A stretch of 64,000 bases of DNA, from NCBI RefSeq assembly GCF_039536205.1, contig NZ_BAAAYL010000001.1, positions 2,666,001-2,730,000 on the forward strand, in the 5' to 3' direction. Positions 27,636-36,593 of this stretch are shown here, one piece after another; position 1 is the stretch's first letter; each line of letters opens with the position of its first letter. The DNA is from Streptomyces sannanensis (GTDB lineage: Bacteria > Actinomycetota > Actinomycetes > Streptomycetales > Streptomycetaceae). The translations under genes were made by a program, and so were the position numbers. The notes beneath the pieces were generated by a model, which made no database searches, had not been told where the DNA came from, and was given only the letters and a program-made list of their open reading frames with translations.

Positions 27636-28976
27636 ATGACCGGCACAGACGATGTACTGCTTGTCCACGGCGGCACCCCGCTGGAGGGCGAGATCCGCGT
27701 CCGCGGCGCGAAGAACCTCGTGCCGAAGGCGATGGTCGCCGCCCTCCTCGGCAGTGAGCCGAGCCGGCTGCGCAATGTGCCCGACATCCGCGACGTGCGG
27801 GTCGTACGCGGGCTGCTCCAGCTGCACGGCGTGACCGTACGCCCCGGGGACGAGCCCGGTGAGCTGGTGCTCGACCCGACACACGTCGAGAGCGCCAATG
27901 TCGCCGACATCGACGCCCACGCCGGCTCCTCCCGCATCCCGATCCTCTTCTGCGGCCCGCTGCTGCACCGCCTCGGCCACGCCTTCATCCCGGGCCTGGG
28001 CGGCTGCGACATCGGCGGCCGGCCGATCGACTTCCACTTCGACGTGCTGCGCCAGTTCGGCGCGAGGATCGAGAAGCGCGCGGACGGACAGTACCTGGAG
28101 GCCCCGCACAGGCTCCGCGGCACCAAGATCCGCCTGCCGTACCCGTCCGTGGGCGCCACCGAGCAGGTGCTGCTGACCGCGGTGCTCGCCGAGGGTGTGA
28201 CCGAACTCTCCAACGCCGCCGTCGAGCCGGAGATCGAGGACCTCATCTGCGTCCTGCAGAAGATGGGCGCGATCATCGCCATCGACACCGACCGTACGAT
28301 CCGGATCACCGGTGTCGACAAGCTCGGCGGCTACAACCACCAGGCCCTCACTGACCGGCTGGAGGCCGCCTCCTGGGCGTCCGCCGCGCTGGCCACCGAA
28401 GGCAACATCTACGTCCGCGGCGCGCAGCAGCGGTCGATGATGACGTTCCTCAACACGTACCGGAAGGTCGGCGGCGCCTTCGAGATCGACGACGACGGCA
28501 TCCGCTTCTGGCACCCGGGCGGCTCGCTGAAGTCCATCGCGCTGGAGACGGACGTCCACCCCGGCTTCCAGACCGACTGGCAGCAGCCGCTGGTCGTGGC
28601 CCTGACGCAGGCCACCGGCCTGTCGATCATCCACGAGACGGTGTACGAGTCCCGGCTGGGCTTCACATCGGCGCTGAACCAGATGGGCGCGCACATCCAG
28701 CTCTACCGCGAGTGCCTGGGCGGCTCCGACTGCCGCTTCGGCCAGCGCAACTTCCTGCACTCCGCGGTCGTGTCGGGCCCCACCAAGCTCCAGGGCGCCG
28801 ACCTGGTCATCCCCGACCTGCGCGGCGGCTTCTCCTACCTGATCGCGGCCCTGGCAGCCCAGGGCACGTCCCGGGTCCACGGCATCGACCTGATCAACCG
28901 CGGCTACGAGAACTTCATGGACAAGCTCGTGGAGCTGGGCGCAAAGGTCGAACTCCCCGGCAGCCCCCAGATCTGA
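27636..28976 (+). CDS. murA: UDP-N-acetylglucosamine 1-carboxyvinyltransferase
   Basis: A 446-residue EPSP-synthase-like enzyme. It transfers enolpyruvate from PEP to UDP-GlcNAc, the first committed step of peptidoglycan synthesis, in the cytoplasm. The active-site Cys is at residue 124 (GGCDIGGRPIDFH), so it is the fosfomycin-sensitive type. The substrate-binding opening (LEGEIRVRGAKN) and C-terminal RGGFSYLIAALAAQG are intact. Divergent from yqgE, with about 190 bp between for the promoters. Confidence 0.95.
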   Translation: MTGTDDVLLVHGGTPLEGEIRVRGAKNLVPKAMVAALLGSEPSRLRNVPDIRDVRVVRGLLQLHGVTVRPGDEPGELVLDPTHVESANVADIDAHAGSSRIPILFCGPLLHRLGHAFIPGLGGCDIGGRPIDFHFDVLRQFGARIEKRADGQYLEAPHRLRGTKIRLPYPSVGATEQVLLTAVLAEGVTELSNAAVEPEIEDLICVLQKMGAIIAIDTDRTIRITGVDKLGGYNHQALTDRLEAASWASAALATEGNIYVRGAQQRSMMTFLNTYRKVGGAFEIDDDGIRFWHPGGSLKSIALETDVHPGFQTDWQQPLVVALTQATGLSIIHETVYESRLGFTSALNQMGAHIQLYRECLGGSDCRFGQRNFLHSAVVSGPTKLQGADLVIPDLRGGFSYLIAALAAQGTSRVHGIDLINRGYENFMDKLVELGAKVELPGSPQI

Positions 28977-28989
28977 CCACCCCCACCCC

Positions 28990-29015
28990 GATGGCCCCCC
29001 TCCGCGGGGGCCATC
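28990..29015 (+). terminator. murA terminator hairpin
   Basis: GATGGCCCCC and GGGGGCCATC form a 10-bp stem 14 bp after the murA stop. Confidence 0.85.
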
Positions 29016-29121
29016 ACCGCTTCCGGACCCACCCGGACCTGCTGGGGGTCCGGGGGGCACCCGGCGGGCTCCCGCCCCGCCAGAGCCCCGTGAGGGCCTC
29101 GTAGGGCCCGTGGACGCGTGA

Positions 29122-29154
29122 AAGGGCGGCCACCCCCTCGGGATGGCCGCCCTT
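29122..29154 (-). terminator. hup terminator hairpin
   Basis: AAGGGCGGCCA and TGGCCGCCCTT form an 11-bp perfect stem about 40 bp after the HU stop codon. It is in position to end minus-strand hup transcription, and it can also back up murA. Confidence 0.85.
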
Positions 29155-29194
29155 CGCGTACGCGGTCGTCCTACGCGTACTTAACGCCCCAGGC

Positions 29195-29476
29195 TCACTT
29201 GCCCTTGGCGGCTTCCTTGAGCTTCGAGCCCGCGGAGACCTTCACGCTGTAGCCGGCCGGGATCTGGATCGGGTCGCCGGTCTGCGGGTTACGAGCGGTG
29301 CGAGCGGCACGGTGGGTGCGCTCGAAGGTCAGGAAGCCGGGGATGGTGACCTTCTCGTCGCCCTTGGCGACGATCTCGCCGGTGATCTCGGCGAAAGCGG
29401 CCAGCACGGCGTCGGCGTCCTTGCGGGTCACCTCGGCGCGGTCGGCCAGCGCGGCCACCAGCTCACTGCGGTTCAT
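29195..29476 (-). CDS. hup: HU family DNA-binding protein
   Basis: A 93-residue nucleoid protein with the full HU fold: MNRSELVAALADRA helix pair, the GFLTFERTHRAARTARNPQT arm with the Pro-containing beta-ribbon that enters the DNA minor groove, and a short Lys-rich end (KLKEAAKGK). It is the short HU without the long Lys/Ala tail of HupS. It bends and compacts DNA as a dimer. Confidence 0.95.
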   Translation of the reverse strand: MNRSELVAALADRAEVTRKDADAVLAAFAEITGEIVAKGDEKVTIPGFLTFERTHRAARTARNPQTGDPIQIPAGYSVKVSAGSKLKEAAKGK

Positions 29477-29855
29477 GTTGTTACTCCCGTGTTCTTCTTG
29501 CCTGTGAGGCGTGCCACGCGGCGGAGCCGCATGTCGGGCACGGCGAAGCCGATGCTGCCAGGGCCCTCGGACAGTCCCCGGACCCGGGTCTGACGTCAGA
29601 CCCTCGCGCCCGGTTACGCATCCTGCCCCCACCTGCGGCGGGAACGCCAATCCAGCACTCTCCCGGGTCACACGAAAAGCGTCAGTGACCTGTCACGGTG
29701 ACGCTCCGTCGACCGAACGGAGACTCCCCGGAGCTGTTTCGCGGGATTTCCGGCTACGAGCCCATGGACACGCCACCCTAGAGGGGGCCCGAGGGCCCCC
29801 TCGTCGCGACGCGCCGGGCGTCGCGGGGCGGAAGAGCGTGGGTCCCGTCACATCG
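29477..29855. other. Spacer between hup and the malic enzyme gene
   Basis: This gap holds the hup promoter and a copy of the dispersed motif CGCGGCGGAGCCGCATGTCG (near 29517-29536, shared with about 6996). It also holds the malic-enzyme terminator. Small open frames here look like noise. Confidence 0.5.
29781..29802 (-). terminator. Malic enzyme terminator hairpin
   Basis: GAGGGGGCCC and GGGCCCCCTC pair across a 2-nt gap (a 10-bp dyad), about 55 bp past the malic enzyme stop. Confidence 0.75.
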
Positions 29856-31277
29856 TCACGCGGTGACCGCGGCGCCGCCGGCCCTGGCGGCGTTGCGCAC
29901 CGCCCCGGCGACCGCGCCCGCGACCTTGTCGTTGAAGACGGACGGAATGATGTAGTTCGGGTTGAGCTCGTCCTCGCCGACGACGTCCGCGAGGGCACCG
30001 GCCGCGGCCAGCATCATCTCCGTGTTGACGCTGCTCGACTGGGCGTCGAGCAGGCCGCGGAAGACGCCGGGGAAGACCAGGACGTTGTTGATCTGGTTGG
30101 GGAAGTCGGAGCGGCCGGTGGCCACAACTGCCGCCGTCTGGCGGGCGATTGCGGGGTCGACCTCCGGGTCCGGATTCGCGAGCGCGAACACGATCGCACC
30201 CTCCGCCATGGCCGCCACGTCGTCGCCGTTCAGGACGTTCGGGGCGGAGACGCCGATGAAGACGTCGGCGCCGACGACGGCCTCCTTCAGAGTGCCGGTG
30301 ACGCCCTCGGGGTTGGTGTTGTCGGCGATCCAGCGCAGCGGCGAGTCGGGGTCGGCGGAGACCAGGTCCTGGCGGCCGGCATGGACGACGCCGTGGATGT
30401 CGGCGACGACGGCGTGCTTGACGCCCGCGGCGAGCAGCAGCTTGAGGATGGCCGTACCGGCGGCGCCGGCGCCGGACATGACGACGCGGACGTCACCGAT
30501 GGCCTTGCCCACCACACGCAGGGCGTTGGTCAGGGCCGCGAGGACGACGATCGCCGTGCCGTGCTGGTCGTCGTGGAAGACGGGGATGTCGAGGGCCTCG
30601 CGCAGCCGTGCCTCGATCTCGAAGCAGCGGGGGGCGGAGATGTCCTCGAGGTTGATGCCGGCGAAGCCGGGGGCGATGGCCTTGACGATCTCGACGATGG
30701 CGTCGGAGTCCTGGGTGTCGAGGCAGATAGGCCAGGCGTCGATGCCGGCGAAGCGCTTGAAGAGGGCCGCCTTGCCCTCCATGACGGGCAGAGCGGCCTT
30801 GGGGCCGATGTTGCCGAGACCGAGTACGGCGGAGCCGTCCGTCACGACTGCGACGGAGTTGCGCTTGATGGTGAGGCGGCGGGCGTCCTCGGGGTTCTCG
30901 GCGATCGCCATGCAGACGCGGGCCACACCCGGCGTGTAGATCATGGAGAGGTCGTCACGGTTGCGGATGGGATGCTTCGACGCCATCTCGATCTTGCCGC
31001 CGAGGTGCATCAGGAACGTACGGTCCGAGACCTTGCCGAGAACGACACCCTCGATGGTGCGGAGCTTCTCGACGATCTCGTCCGCGTGAGTGGTGGAGGT
31101 CGCGGCGATGGTGACGTCGATCCGCAGCTTCTCGTGACCGGAAGCGGTGACGTCGAGGCCGGTGACCGAACCGCCGGAGGATTCCACAGCCGTGGTGAGC
31201 TGCGAGACCGCGGTTCCGCTCGCAGGCACCTCCAGCCGGATCGTCATCGAGTACGAGACGCTGGGCGCCGTTGCCAT
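29856..31277 (-). CDS. NAD(P)-dependent malic enzyme with N-terminal ACT-like domain
   Basis: A 473-residue enzyme that oxidatively decarboxylates malate to pyruvate. Residues about 8-90 resemble an ACT regulatory domain (MTIRLEVPASGTAVSQLTTA). The malic domain has YTPGVARVC and the catalytic Lys/Asp region (LTIKRNSVAVVTDGSAVLGL; HDDQHGTAIVV). The Rossmann domain has VVMSGAGAAGTAI. The start at MATAPSVS is supported by GGAGGAAG. An ACT domain implies control by an amino acid or related ligand; the effector is not known from sequence. Confidence 0.92.
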   Translation of the reverse strand: MATAPSVSYSMTIRLEVPASGTAVSQLTTAVESSGGSVTGLDVTASGHEKLRIDVTIAATSTTHADEIVEKLRTIEGVVLGKVSDRTFLMHLGGKIEMASKHPIRNRDDLSMIYTPGVARVCMAIAENPEDARRLTIKRNSVAVVTDGSAVLGLGNIGPKAALPVMEGKAALFKRFAGIDAWPICLDTQDSDAIVEIVKAIAPGFAGINLEDISAPRCFEIEARLREALDIPVFHDDQHGTAIVVLAALTNALRVVGKAIGDVRVVMSGAGAAGTAILKLLLAAGVKHAVVADIHGVVHAGRQDLVSADPDSPLRWIADNTNPEGVTGTLKEAVVGADVFIGVSAPNVLNGDDVAAMAEGAIVFALANPDPEVDPAIARQTAAVVATGRSDFPNQINNVLVFPGVFRGLLDAQSSSVNTEMMLAAAGALADVVGEDELNPNYIIPSVFNDKVAGAVAGAVRNAARAGGAAVTA

Positions 31278-31470
31278 GACCGACTTCCTCCGCTTTCCCT
31301 GGTTTGCATGCCGCGGCCGCGGCGGCTGTCGCGGCCGCGGCAACATTCTCCGATGGTCGCACCTACCAGCGGGTAGCCGGTAATTACGAAGCTTTCGTTT
31401 TCGGAAAACGGTTTCCACCATACGAGAGGATGGTCGCCCGGTGGAAGCCCCACCCGCCCTTCTCGTACGG

Positions 31471-31517
31471 AAAAACACATGGGTCCGCGTCATCAACCGA
31501 TGACGCGGACCCATGTG
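31471..31517 (-). terminator. Rho-independent terminator with T-run after helD
   Basis: CACATGGGTCCGCGTCATC (31476-31494) pairs perfectly with 31499-31517 (19-bp stem, 4-nt loop). It is followed on the minus strand by TTTTT. It is one of the two textbook U-tract terminators seen in the window. Confidence 0.95.
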
Positions 31518-31673
31518 TACGTGTTGATGGCACCGACCCGCCATGCTCGCCTCGCGGCAAGTGGTCGCTCTGAGCGACAAAGGTTGGGCCCGGGGGCTTG
31601 GATCGAGCCGGTGCCAAAGCCAGACTAACAAACCGCCCCCGGAGGGGATTCCCTCTTCACGTGTTGACGGCGA
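31471..31673 (-). ncRNA. Candidate 3'-UTR-derived small RNA downstream of helD
   Basis: Between the helD stop and a classic terminator lies about 150 nt of non-coding sequence with its own fold. On the minus strand CCGGGGGC (about 31640) pairs with GCCCCCGG (about 31590), enclosing GTTTGTTAGTCTGGCTTTGG. A GTCGCTCAGAGCGAC hairpin follows near 31564-31578. The terminator at 31476-31517 ends it. This could be a processed 3'-UTR RNA or an independent sRNA; I have a vague memory of an sRNA reported in this interval in S. coelicolor. Confidence 0.4.
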
Positions 31674-34202
31674 TCAGTCCCTGAGGAGATCCGGGACCCC
31701 GTCCGCGTCCGGGTCGTCCCGGCGCCCCGAGATCACCGTCAGCTGCTGGGTCGCACGGGTCAGCGCCACATACAGCACGCGCAGTCCGGCCGGGGACTCG
31801 TCCGCGATCTCCGCGGGCGACACGACCACCGTCGCGTCGTACTCCAGGCCCTTGGCCTCCAGGCTGCCCAGCGCCACCACGCGCTCACCCAGGCCCGCCA
31901 GCCAGCCGGCCGCCTGCCCACGGCGGTTCATCGCGACGACCACGCCGACCGTGCCGTCCACCTGACGCAGCAGCCGCTCGGCCTCCTCGCGCACGGCCGC
32001 GGCCAGGTCCCCGTCCCGTACGACGGAGCCCCGTCCGGAGCCGCGTTGACGGTTCGCCGTCACGCTGCGCTCATCGTCCGTCGTCACACTGTGCTCAGTG
32101 TTCGTGGTCACACTGTGCTCAGTGTTCGTGGTCACACTGTGCTCATTGTTCGTGGTCACACTGTGCTCATTGTTCGTGGTCACGAAACGCGGCTCCACGC
32201 CGGTCGAGCGGACCGCCTTCGGGGACTCCGTACCGGGCATGGCGAGGGCCAGGACCTTCGCGGCGAGCTGGGCGATCTCCGCGGGGTTGCGGTAGTTCAC
32301 GGTGAGCGTGAAACGGCGCCGCGGGCGGGTGCCGAGGGCCTCGTCGCGCGCCTCGGCCGCCTCGTCCGGGTCCGACCAGGACGACTGCGCCGGGTCACCG
32401 ACGACCGTCCAGGTGGCGTGCTTGCCACGGCGGCCGACCATGCGCCACTGCATGGGCGTGAGGTCCTGCGCCTCGTCGACGATGACGTGCGCGTACTCCG
32501 TGCGCTCCTGAGCCAGCCGCTCGGCCCGCTCGCGCTGCGACTCCTCGCGCTGCGGCATCAGCTCCTCCAGGCCGGTGAGCTGGTCCAGCGGGTCGGCCTC
32601 GCGCCGCTTGCGGGGGCGGGCCGGGGCGCCGAGCAGCGTCCGGAGTTCGTCCAGGAGCGCCACGTCGTGCACCGAGAGCCCCTCGCGCCTGAGGGAGCGT
32701 GCCAGCCGGCGCGCCTCCCCGGGGTTGAGGACGCGGCGCGCCCAGCGGCCGAGCCGCTTCTCGTCGGCCATGGCGGCGAGCACCCTGCGCGGGGTGAGCT
32801 CCGGCCACCAGGCGTCGAGGAAGGCGACGAAGCTGTCCTCGGTGGTGATGTCGTCGTCGAAGGAGCTGCGCAGCTCGGCTGCGAGCTCCGGGTCCCTCTC
32901 CCGGGTGGCCGCTCCGGACTTCGCCCACAGCGCGTCCAGCAGCAGCCGCCGGGCACGCGGCCGCAGCAGATTGACGGGCGCGGTGCCGCCGAGCGCGTTC
33001 TGCTTGATCCGGTGCAGCTCATCGGCCTCCAGCTCGAGACGCCGTCCGAAGGCGACGACCCGAAGGCGGTCCGGCGTTCCCGCCGGGACCTGCGGTCCGT
33101 CCTCCTCGCCGAACGCGAGTTGTCCGCCGTCCTCCGCGGTGCGCGGCGCCGGCGCGCCGGGCGGCGGGATGTCCAGGGCGCCCCGGACCGCCTTGCGCAG
33201 CACCTTCAGCATCCGCGAGGAACCCTTGACGCGGGCAACGGCCGGTTCGTCGTACGCCGTGGCCTCCGCGCCGTCCACCAGCGAGCCCACAGCGCGGATC
33301 GCGACCTGGCCCTCCTCGCCGAGCGAGGGCAGCACGCCCTCCGTGTACGCGACGAGCAGCGGTGTCGGCGAGACGATCAGGATGCCACCGGCGTAACGGC
33401 GGCGGTCCTGGTAGAGCAGATAGGCGGCGCGGTGCAGCGCGACGGCGGTCTTGCCGGTGCCGGGGCCGCCCGACACCTCCGTCACGGATGCGGCGGGGGC
33501 CCTGATCACCAGGTCCTGCTCGGCCTGGATGGACGAGACGATGTCCCGCATGGTGTGGCTGCGGGCCTGGCCGAGCGCGGCCATGAGCGCGCCGTCACCG
33601 ATGACCGGCAGCTCCTGGCCGTTCAGGGACGCCTTCATCTCGGGGCGCATCAGGTCGTCCTCGACGCCGAGGACCTTACGGCCCTTGGAACGGATGACCC
33701 GGCGGCGTACGACCCGGCCGGGGTCGACCGGGGTGGACCGGTAGAAGGGCGCGGCGGCCGGCGCGCGCCAGTCGATGACCAGCGGAGAGTAGTCGGCGTC
33801 CAGAACGCCGATGCGGCCGATGTGCAGGGTCTCGCCGATGTCGGCGTATTGACGGGTGCCGTCGTCGCGCACGGCGTCCTCGGCGGGCTCCACCGAGGTG
33901 TACGCGCCGTCCGGGCCCTTCTTGCCGTCCTTGCCGTACAGCAGGTCGATCCGGCCGAAGAGGAAGTCCTCGAACTCGTTGTTGAGCCGACTGAGGTGGA
34001 TACCGGCCCGGAACACCTGGGCGTCGCGCTCGGCGAGAGCGCCGGGCGTGCCGACCTGGCCGCGCTGGGCGGCGTCGTTCACCAGGAACTCCGCCTCGTG
34101 GATCTTCTCCTCGAGGCGGCGGTACACCTGGTCCAGGTGTACCTGCTCGACTCCGATCTCGCGATCACGGACCGAGTCGACAGCGGCATCCTGCGCGGCC
34201 AC
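31674..34202 (-). CDS. HelD-like RNA-polymerase-associated UvrD/Rep helicase
   Basis: An 842-residue protein with GTG start and AGAAGGGGG upstream. An N-terminal coiled coil (LDQVYRRLEEKIHEAEFLVN) would enter the polymerase secondary channel. Then motif I SGGPGTGKTAV (about residue 247), motif II VDEAQDLTPMQW (about 575), motif III GDPAQSSW, and the C-terminal ARTRATQ-like VALTRATQQL. This order is that of HelD, which frees stalled RNA polymerase from DNA and in Actinobacteria affects rifampicin tolerance. Odd feature: residues about 670-716 are an 8-residue tandem repeat (TNNEHSVT) within the second helicase domain region. Confidence 0.88.
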   Translation of the reverse strand: MAAQDAAVDSVRDREIGVEQVHLDQVYRRLEEKIHEAEFLVNDAAQRGQVGTPGALAERDAQVFRAGIHLSRLNNEFEDFLFGRIDLLYGKDGKKGPDGAYTSVEPAEDAVRDDGTRQYADIGETLHIGRIGVLDADYSPLVIDWRAPAAAPFYRSTPVDPGRVVRRRVIRSKGRKVLGVEDDLMRPEMKASLNGQELPVIGDGALMAALGQARSHTMRDIVSSIQAEQDLVIRAPAASVTEVSGGPGTGKTAVALHRAAYLLYQDRRRYAGGILIVSPTPLLVAYTEGVLPSLGEEGQVAIRAVGSLVDGAEATAYDEPAVARVKGSSRMLKVLRKAVRGALDIPPPGAPAPRTAEDGGQLAFGEEDGPQVPAGTPDRLRVVAFGRRLELEADELHRIKQNALGGTAPVNLLRPRARRLLLDALWAKSGAATRERDPELAAELRSSFDDDITTEDSFVAFLDAWWPELTPRRVLAAMADEKRLGRWARRVLNPGEARRLARSLRREGLSVHDVALLDELRTLLGAPARPRKRREADPLDQLTGLEELMPQREESQRERAERLAQERTEYAHVIVDEAQDLTPMQWRMVGRRGKHATWTVVGDPAQSSWSDPDEAAEARDEALGTRPRRRFTLTVNYRNPAEIAQLAAKVLALAMPGTESPKAVRSTGVEPRFVTTNNEHSVTTNNEHSVTTNTEHSVTTNTEHSVTTDDERSVTANRQRGSGRGSVVRDGDLAAAVREEAERLLRQVDGTVGVVVAMNRRGQAAGWLAGLGERVVALGSLEAKGLEYDATVVVSPAEIADESPAGLRVLYVALTRATQQLTVISGRRDDPDADGVPDLLRD
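32052..32195. repeat. 24-bp in-frame tandem repeats in helD
   Basis: The unit (plus strand GTTCGTGGTCACACTGTGCT plus 4 bp) is repeated about five times with decay at the left end. It encodes TNNEHSVT/TNTEHSVT/DDERSVT. Because 24 is divisible by three, helD stays in frame. Confidence 0.9.
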
Positions 34203-34274
34203 CGAGACCCCCTTCTGACGTGCATGGGCAGCCGTCCACCGTACGCGAAGGGGGCCTCGGTCCGCACGTGTGTG

Positions 34275-35045
34275 TCAGGCGAAGACCTCCACGAGACGCC
34301 TTCCGTCGAACGTACGGACCTCGAAGTGATCGATGTCGCCGCGGTTCATGGCGGCGCCGCCGTGCACGTACAGCGGATGCCGGGCGGCCTCGACCGGGCT
34401 GTCCTCCATGCCGTAGCCCCACTTCGGGACCGCCCAGGAGGTCACCGTCTGCTCCTCGCCGTTCTTCGAGACGGCGACGAGACTGCACTTCAGCGGACCC
34501 TTGACGTTCTTCAGCTCGAGAACGGCGTGGGTACCCCAGCCCTTGTTCTCCACCCCGATGACCGCGGTGACACCGGTCACCGGATCGGTGTTCTGCACCT
34601 TCTCCTTCATGTGTTCGTGGAAGGCGTCCTCGGCGGGGCTGGTGGGATGCGGACCGGGGTGCGCGCTGATGCCGCTGCCGCCGTCGTCCGACGTCGCCAC
34701 CACGGCCACCGTGGGCCCGCCGATGATCAGCGCCGCTGCCGCCGCCACCAGATACATCCCGCGCCTGCGCCGCTGTGCGCGCCTGGCCGCGACCTCGTCG
34801 ATCAGGACCTCGGCCGTCCGCGGCTCGGGCCGTACCGGCTGCTCCGGAGGTCCGGGGAACTCCTTCAGCATGGCCAGCATCGGCTCCACGCCCGCGAGTT
34901 CGTCCAGCTCCGCCGCGCAGACCGCGCAGCCGGCCAGATGCGCCTCGAAGGCGGTGGCCTCGTCGTCGTCCAGAATGCCGAGCACATACGCGCCGACGGC
35001 GTCGTGCTCGGAACCCTCGGGGTGTCCTCGCTCCGGCACGGTCAT
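34275..35045 (-). CDS. Zinc-binding anti-sigma factor (ZAS type), membrane
   Basis: A 256-residue protein. The N-terminal ZAS domain shows the H-x3-C-x2-C pattern (FEAHLAGCAVCAAEL) after VGAYVLGILDDDEA. A basic juxtamembrane stretch (RRAQRRRRG) and one transmembrane helix (MYLVAAAAALIIGGPTVAVV) follow. About 130 extracytoplasmic residues may sense the signal. It starts inside the sigma gene stop (ATGA overlap). It would hold the ECF sigma factor inactive at the membrane. Confidence 0.92.
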   Translation of the reverse strand: MTVPERGHPEGSEHDAVGAYVLGILDDDEATAFEAHLAGCAVCAAELDELAGVEPMLAMLKEFPGPPEQPVRPEPRTAEVLIDEVAARRAQRRRRGMYLVAAAAALIIGGPTVAVVATSDDGGSGISAHPGPHPTSPAEDAFHEHMKEKVQNTDPVTGVTAVIGVENKGWGTHAVLELKNVKGPLKCSLVAVSKNGEEQTVTSWAVPKWGYGMEDSPVEAARHPLYVHGGAAMNRGDIDHFEVRTFDGRRLVEVFA

Positions 35046-35605
35046 GCTGTCACCCCCCGCTCCTCCAGCGCGAGCTTCATCGAGCGCAACGCGTAGAACA
35101 CCCGGGACCGTACGGTCCCGCTGGGTATGCCGAGTGTCTCTGCCGCCTCACTGACCGTACGCCCCTTGAAGTACGTCTCCACAAGTGCCTCCCGGTGCGC
35201 GGGAGTCAGGTCGTCGAGCGCATCGGAGAGCGTCATCAGCCACAACGCCTTGTCGATCTCATCCTCCGCGGGAATGACCTCCAGCGGCGACGCGTCGACC
35301 TCCTGCGGCCGGGCCTGCCGGCTGCGGTGGCCGTCGATGACGATGCGCCGGGCGACCGTCACCAGCCAGGGTCGGACGGAGCCGGTCGCCCTGTCCAGCT
35401 GACCGGCGTTCTTCCAGGCACGTATGAGCGTCTCCTGCACCACGTCCTCGGCGCGCTGGCGGTCGCCGGCGACGAGGCGCAGTACATATCCGAGCAACGG
35501 CCCCGCGTGTTCACGGTACAGAGCCCGCATCAACTCCTCTTCGGGGACGGAGTGATGGCGGGCCCGTTGCGGACGGTCATCGGCCACGGCGGCATCCTTG
35601 CGCAC
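35042..35605 (-). CDS. ECF RNA polymerase sigma factor
   Basis: A 187-residue sigma-70-family factor. Region 2 (LYREHAGPLLGYVLRLVAGD then RQRAEDVVQETLIRAWKN; WLVTVARRIVIDGHR) and region 4 (LDDLTPAHREALVETYFKGR; VSEAAETLGIPSGTVRSRVF) are intact. GTG start with GGGAGG upstream. First gene of a sigma/anti-sigma pair; the regulon is unknown. The DGHRSRQARPQEVD linker is typical of the SigL/M-like ECF groups paired with ZAS anti-sigmas. Confidence 0.93.
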   Translation of the reverse strand: MRKDAAVADDRPQRARHHSVPEEELMRALYREHAGPLLGYVLRLVAGDRQRAEDVVQETLIRAWKNAGQLDRATGSVRPWLVTVARRIVIDGHRSRQARPQEVDASPLEVIPAEDEIDKALWLMTLSDALDDLTPAHREALVETYFKGRTVSEAAETLGIPSGTVRSRVFYALRSMKLALEERGVTA

Positions 35606-35686
35606 CTGAACCTCCCGGTCGAGACCCTGTCCGCACGCGGCTGCGCGCGATCCTGCCTCTCCTTACGGGCGGTCCGGCCGCGGCAT

Positions 35687-36265
35687 TCAACGCTTCCCGA
35701 ACTTTTTCGCGTTCGCACCGACGGCGACCCGGCGCCGCCGGTGCCGGGCCACCCGCTCCCGGTTGCCGCACACCTCACTGGAGCACCAGCGGCGCCGGCG
35801 CCCCCGGGACGTGTCGAGGAACAGCCGACGGCAGCTGTCGCCCTCGCACTGACGCAGCCGGGACCGGGCGGCGGGGTCGGTGAGCAGCTCCACGGCATCC
35901 CGGGCGACGGCGGCGAGCAGCGCCCCGCACTCGGGCGCGCCGCTCAACGCCCGTACGAGTCCGCCGTCCGCGTCCCGCACCGCCTGCGGCGCGGGCGGCG
36001 CCGCGGCGGCCAGCGCGTTGACCCGCTCCAGGGCCGGCCCGTCCGCCGTCTCGGGCCCGTACACCAACTGCGCCACATGCCCGCGCAGTTCGGTGAACCG
36101 CCCCACCCACTCCGCGCCCACCTCGTCCAACGGCGTCCCCGGGGGCACCAGCCCCGCGCCCACCAGCCACTGCCTCAGCCGCCCGGCCCCGTCGAGCTGT
36201 TCGGCGGCCGATGCCCCTGTCGCCACGAGATCCAGGCAGACCCGCCCGGAGTCGAACCACCACAT
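35687..36265 (-). CDS. CGNR zinc-finger (ABATE domain) putative regulator
   Basis: A 192-residue protein. An N-terminal ABATE domain begins SGRVCLDLVATGASAAEQL. The C-terminal zinc finger is CEGDSCRRLFLDTSRGRRRR ... CSSEVCGNRERVARHRRRR, which carries the family signature CGNR. These proteins are predicted to bind DNA and may respond to stress; targets are unknown. Start at MWWFDSGR. Confidence 0.88.
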   Translation of the reverse strand: MWWFDSGRVCLDLVATGASAAEQLDGAGRLRQWLVGAGLVPPGTPLDEVGAEWVGRFTELRGHVAQLVYGPETADGPALERVNALAAAAPPAPQAVRDADGGLVRALSGAPECGALLAAVARDAVELLTDPAARSRLRQCEGDSCRRLFLDTSRGRRRRWCSSEVCGNRERVARHRRRRVAVGANAKKFGKR

Positions 36266-36540
36266 GCGCCTGTCACCGCCTAGTGGGTTACCGGTGAAGT
36301 GCCGTGCCCCCAGAGTGCCCCGGTCCGTCCCGGCCCGGAACCCCCGTTGCCGCGGCGCACCTCGCGGACGCAGAGGATCCGGCGAGGACCGCCGATCCGG
36401 GCGCGGTGCGGGACGCGTTCGAGGCCGGCCGGGTCGCCCGGAACGCGGTGCTCGTGGTGCTGTGCACGGCGGCGCCGAGCTGCCTCGCACGGGCGCCGGC
36501 CGTGTCGGGCCGGGCCTCCCGTCGGGCTCACAGGGAAAGC
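36266..36540. other. Spacer with no clear gene
   Basis: The plus-strand frame around 36345-36500 (PVAAAHLADAEDPARTADPG; NAVLVVLCTAAPSCLA) has a protein-like composition but no start site, stop context or recognised domain. It may be a gene scrap. The CGNR promoter should be near 36270-36320. Confidence 0.3.
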
Positions 36541-36584
36541 ACCACGGCGGTGAGGGTCCGGTTGCGGGCCCTCACCGCCGTGGT
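36541..36584 (-). terminator. Terminator hairpin of the mat/acyltransferase operon
   Basis: ACCACGGCGGTGAGGG and CCCTCACCGCCGTGGT form a perfect 16-bp stem starting 10 bp past the acyltransferase stop. Confidence 0.9.
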
Positions 36585-36593
36585 CGCGCCCCG

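Noticed and set aside
31560..31640. Possible tRNA or riboswitch in the helD/malic enzyme spacer
   Set aside because: There is no T-arm GGTTCGA consensus or cloverleaf, and I could not match it to a riboswitch core. It is kept only as a candidate small RNA on the minus strand.
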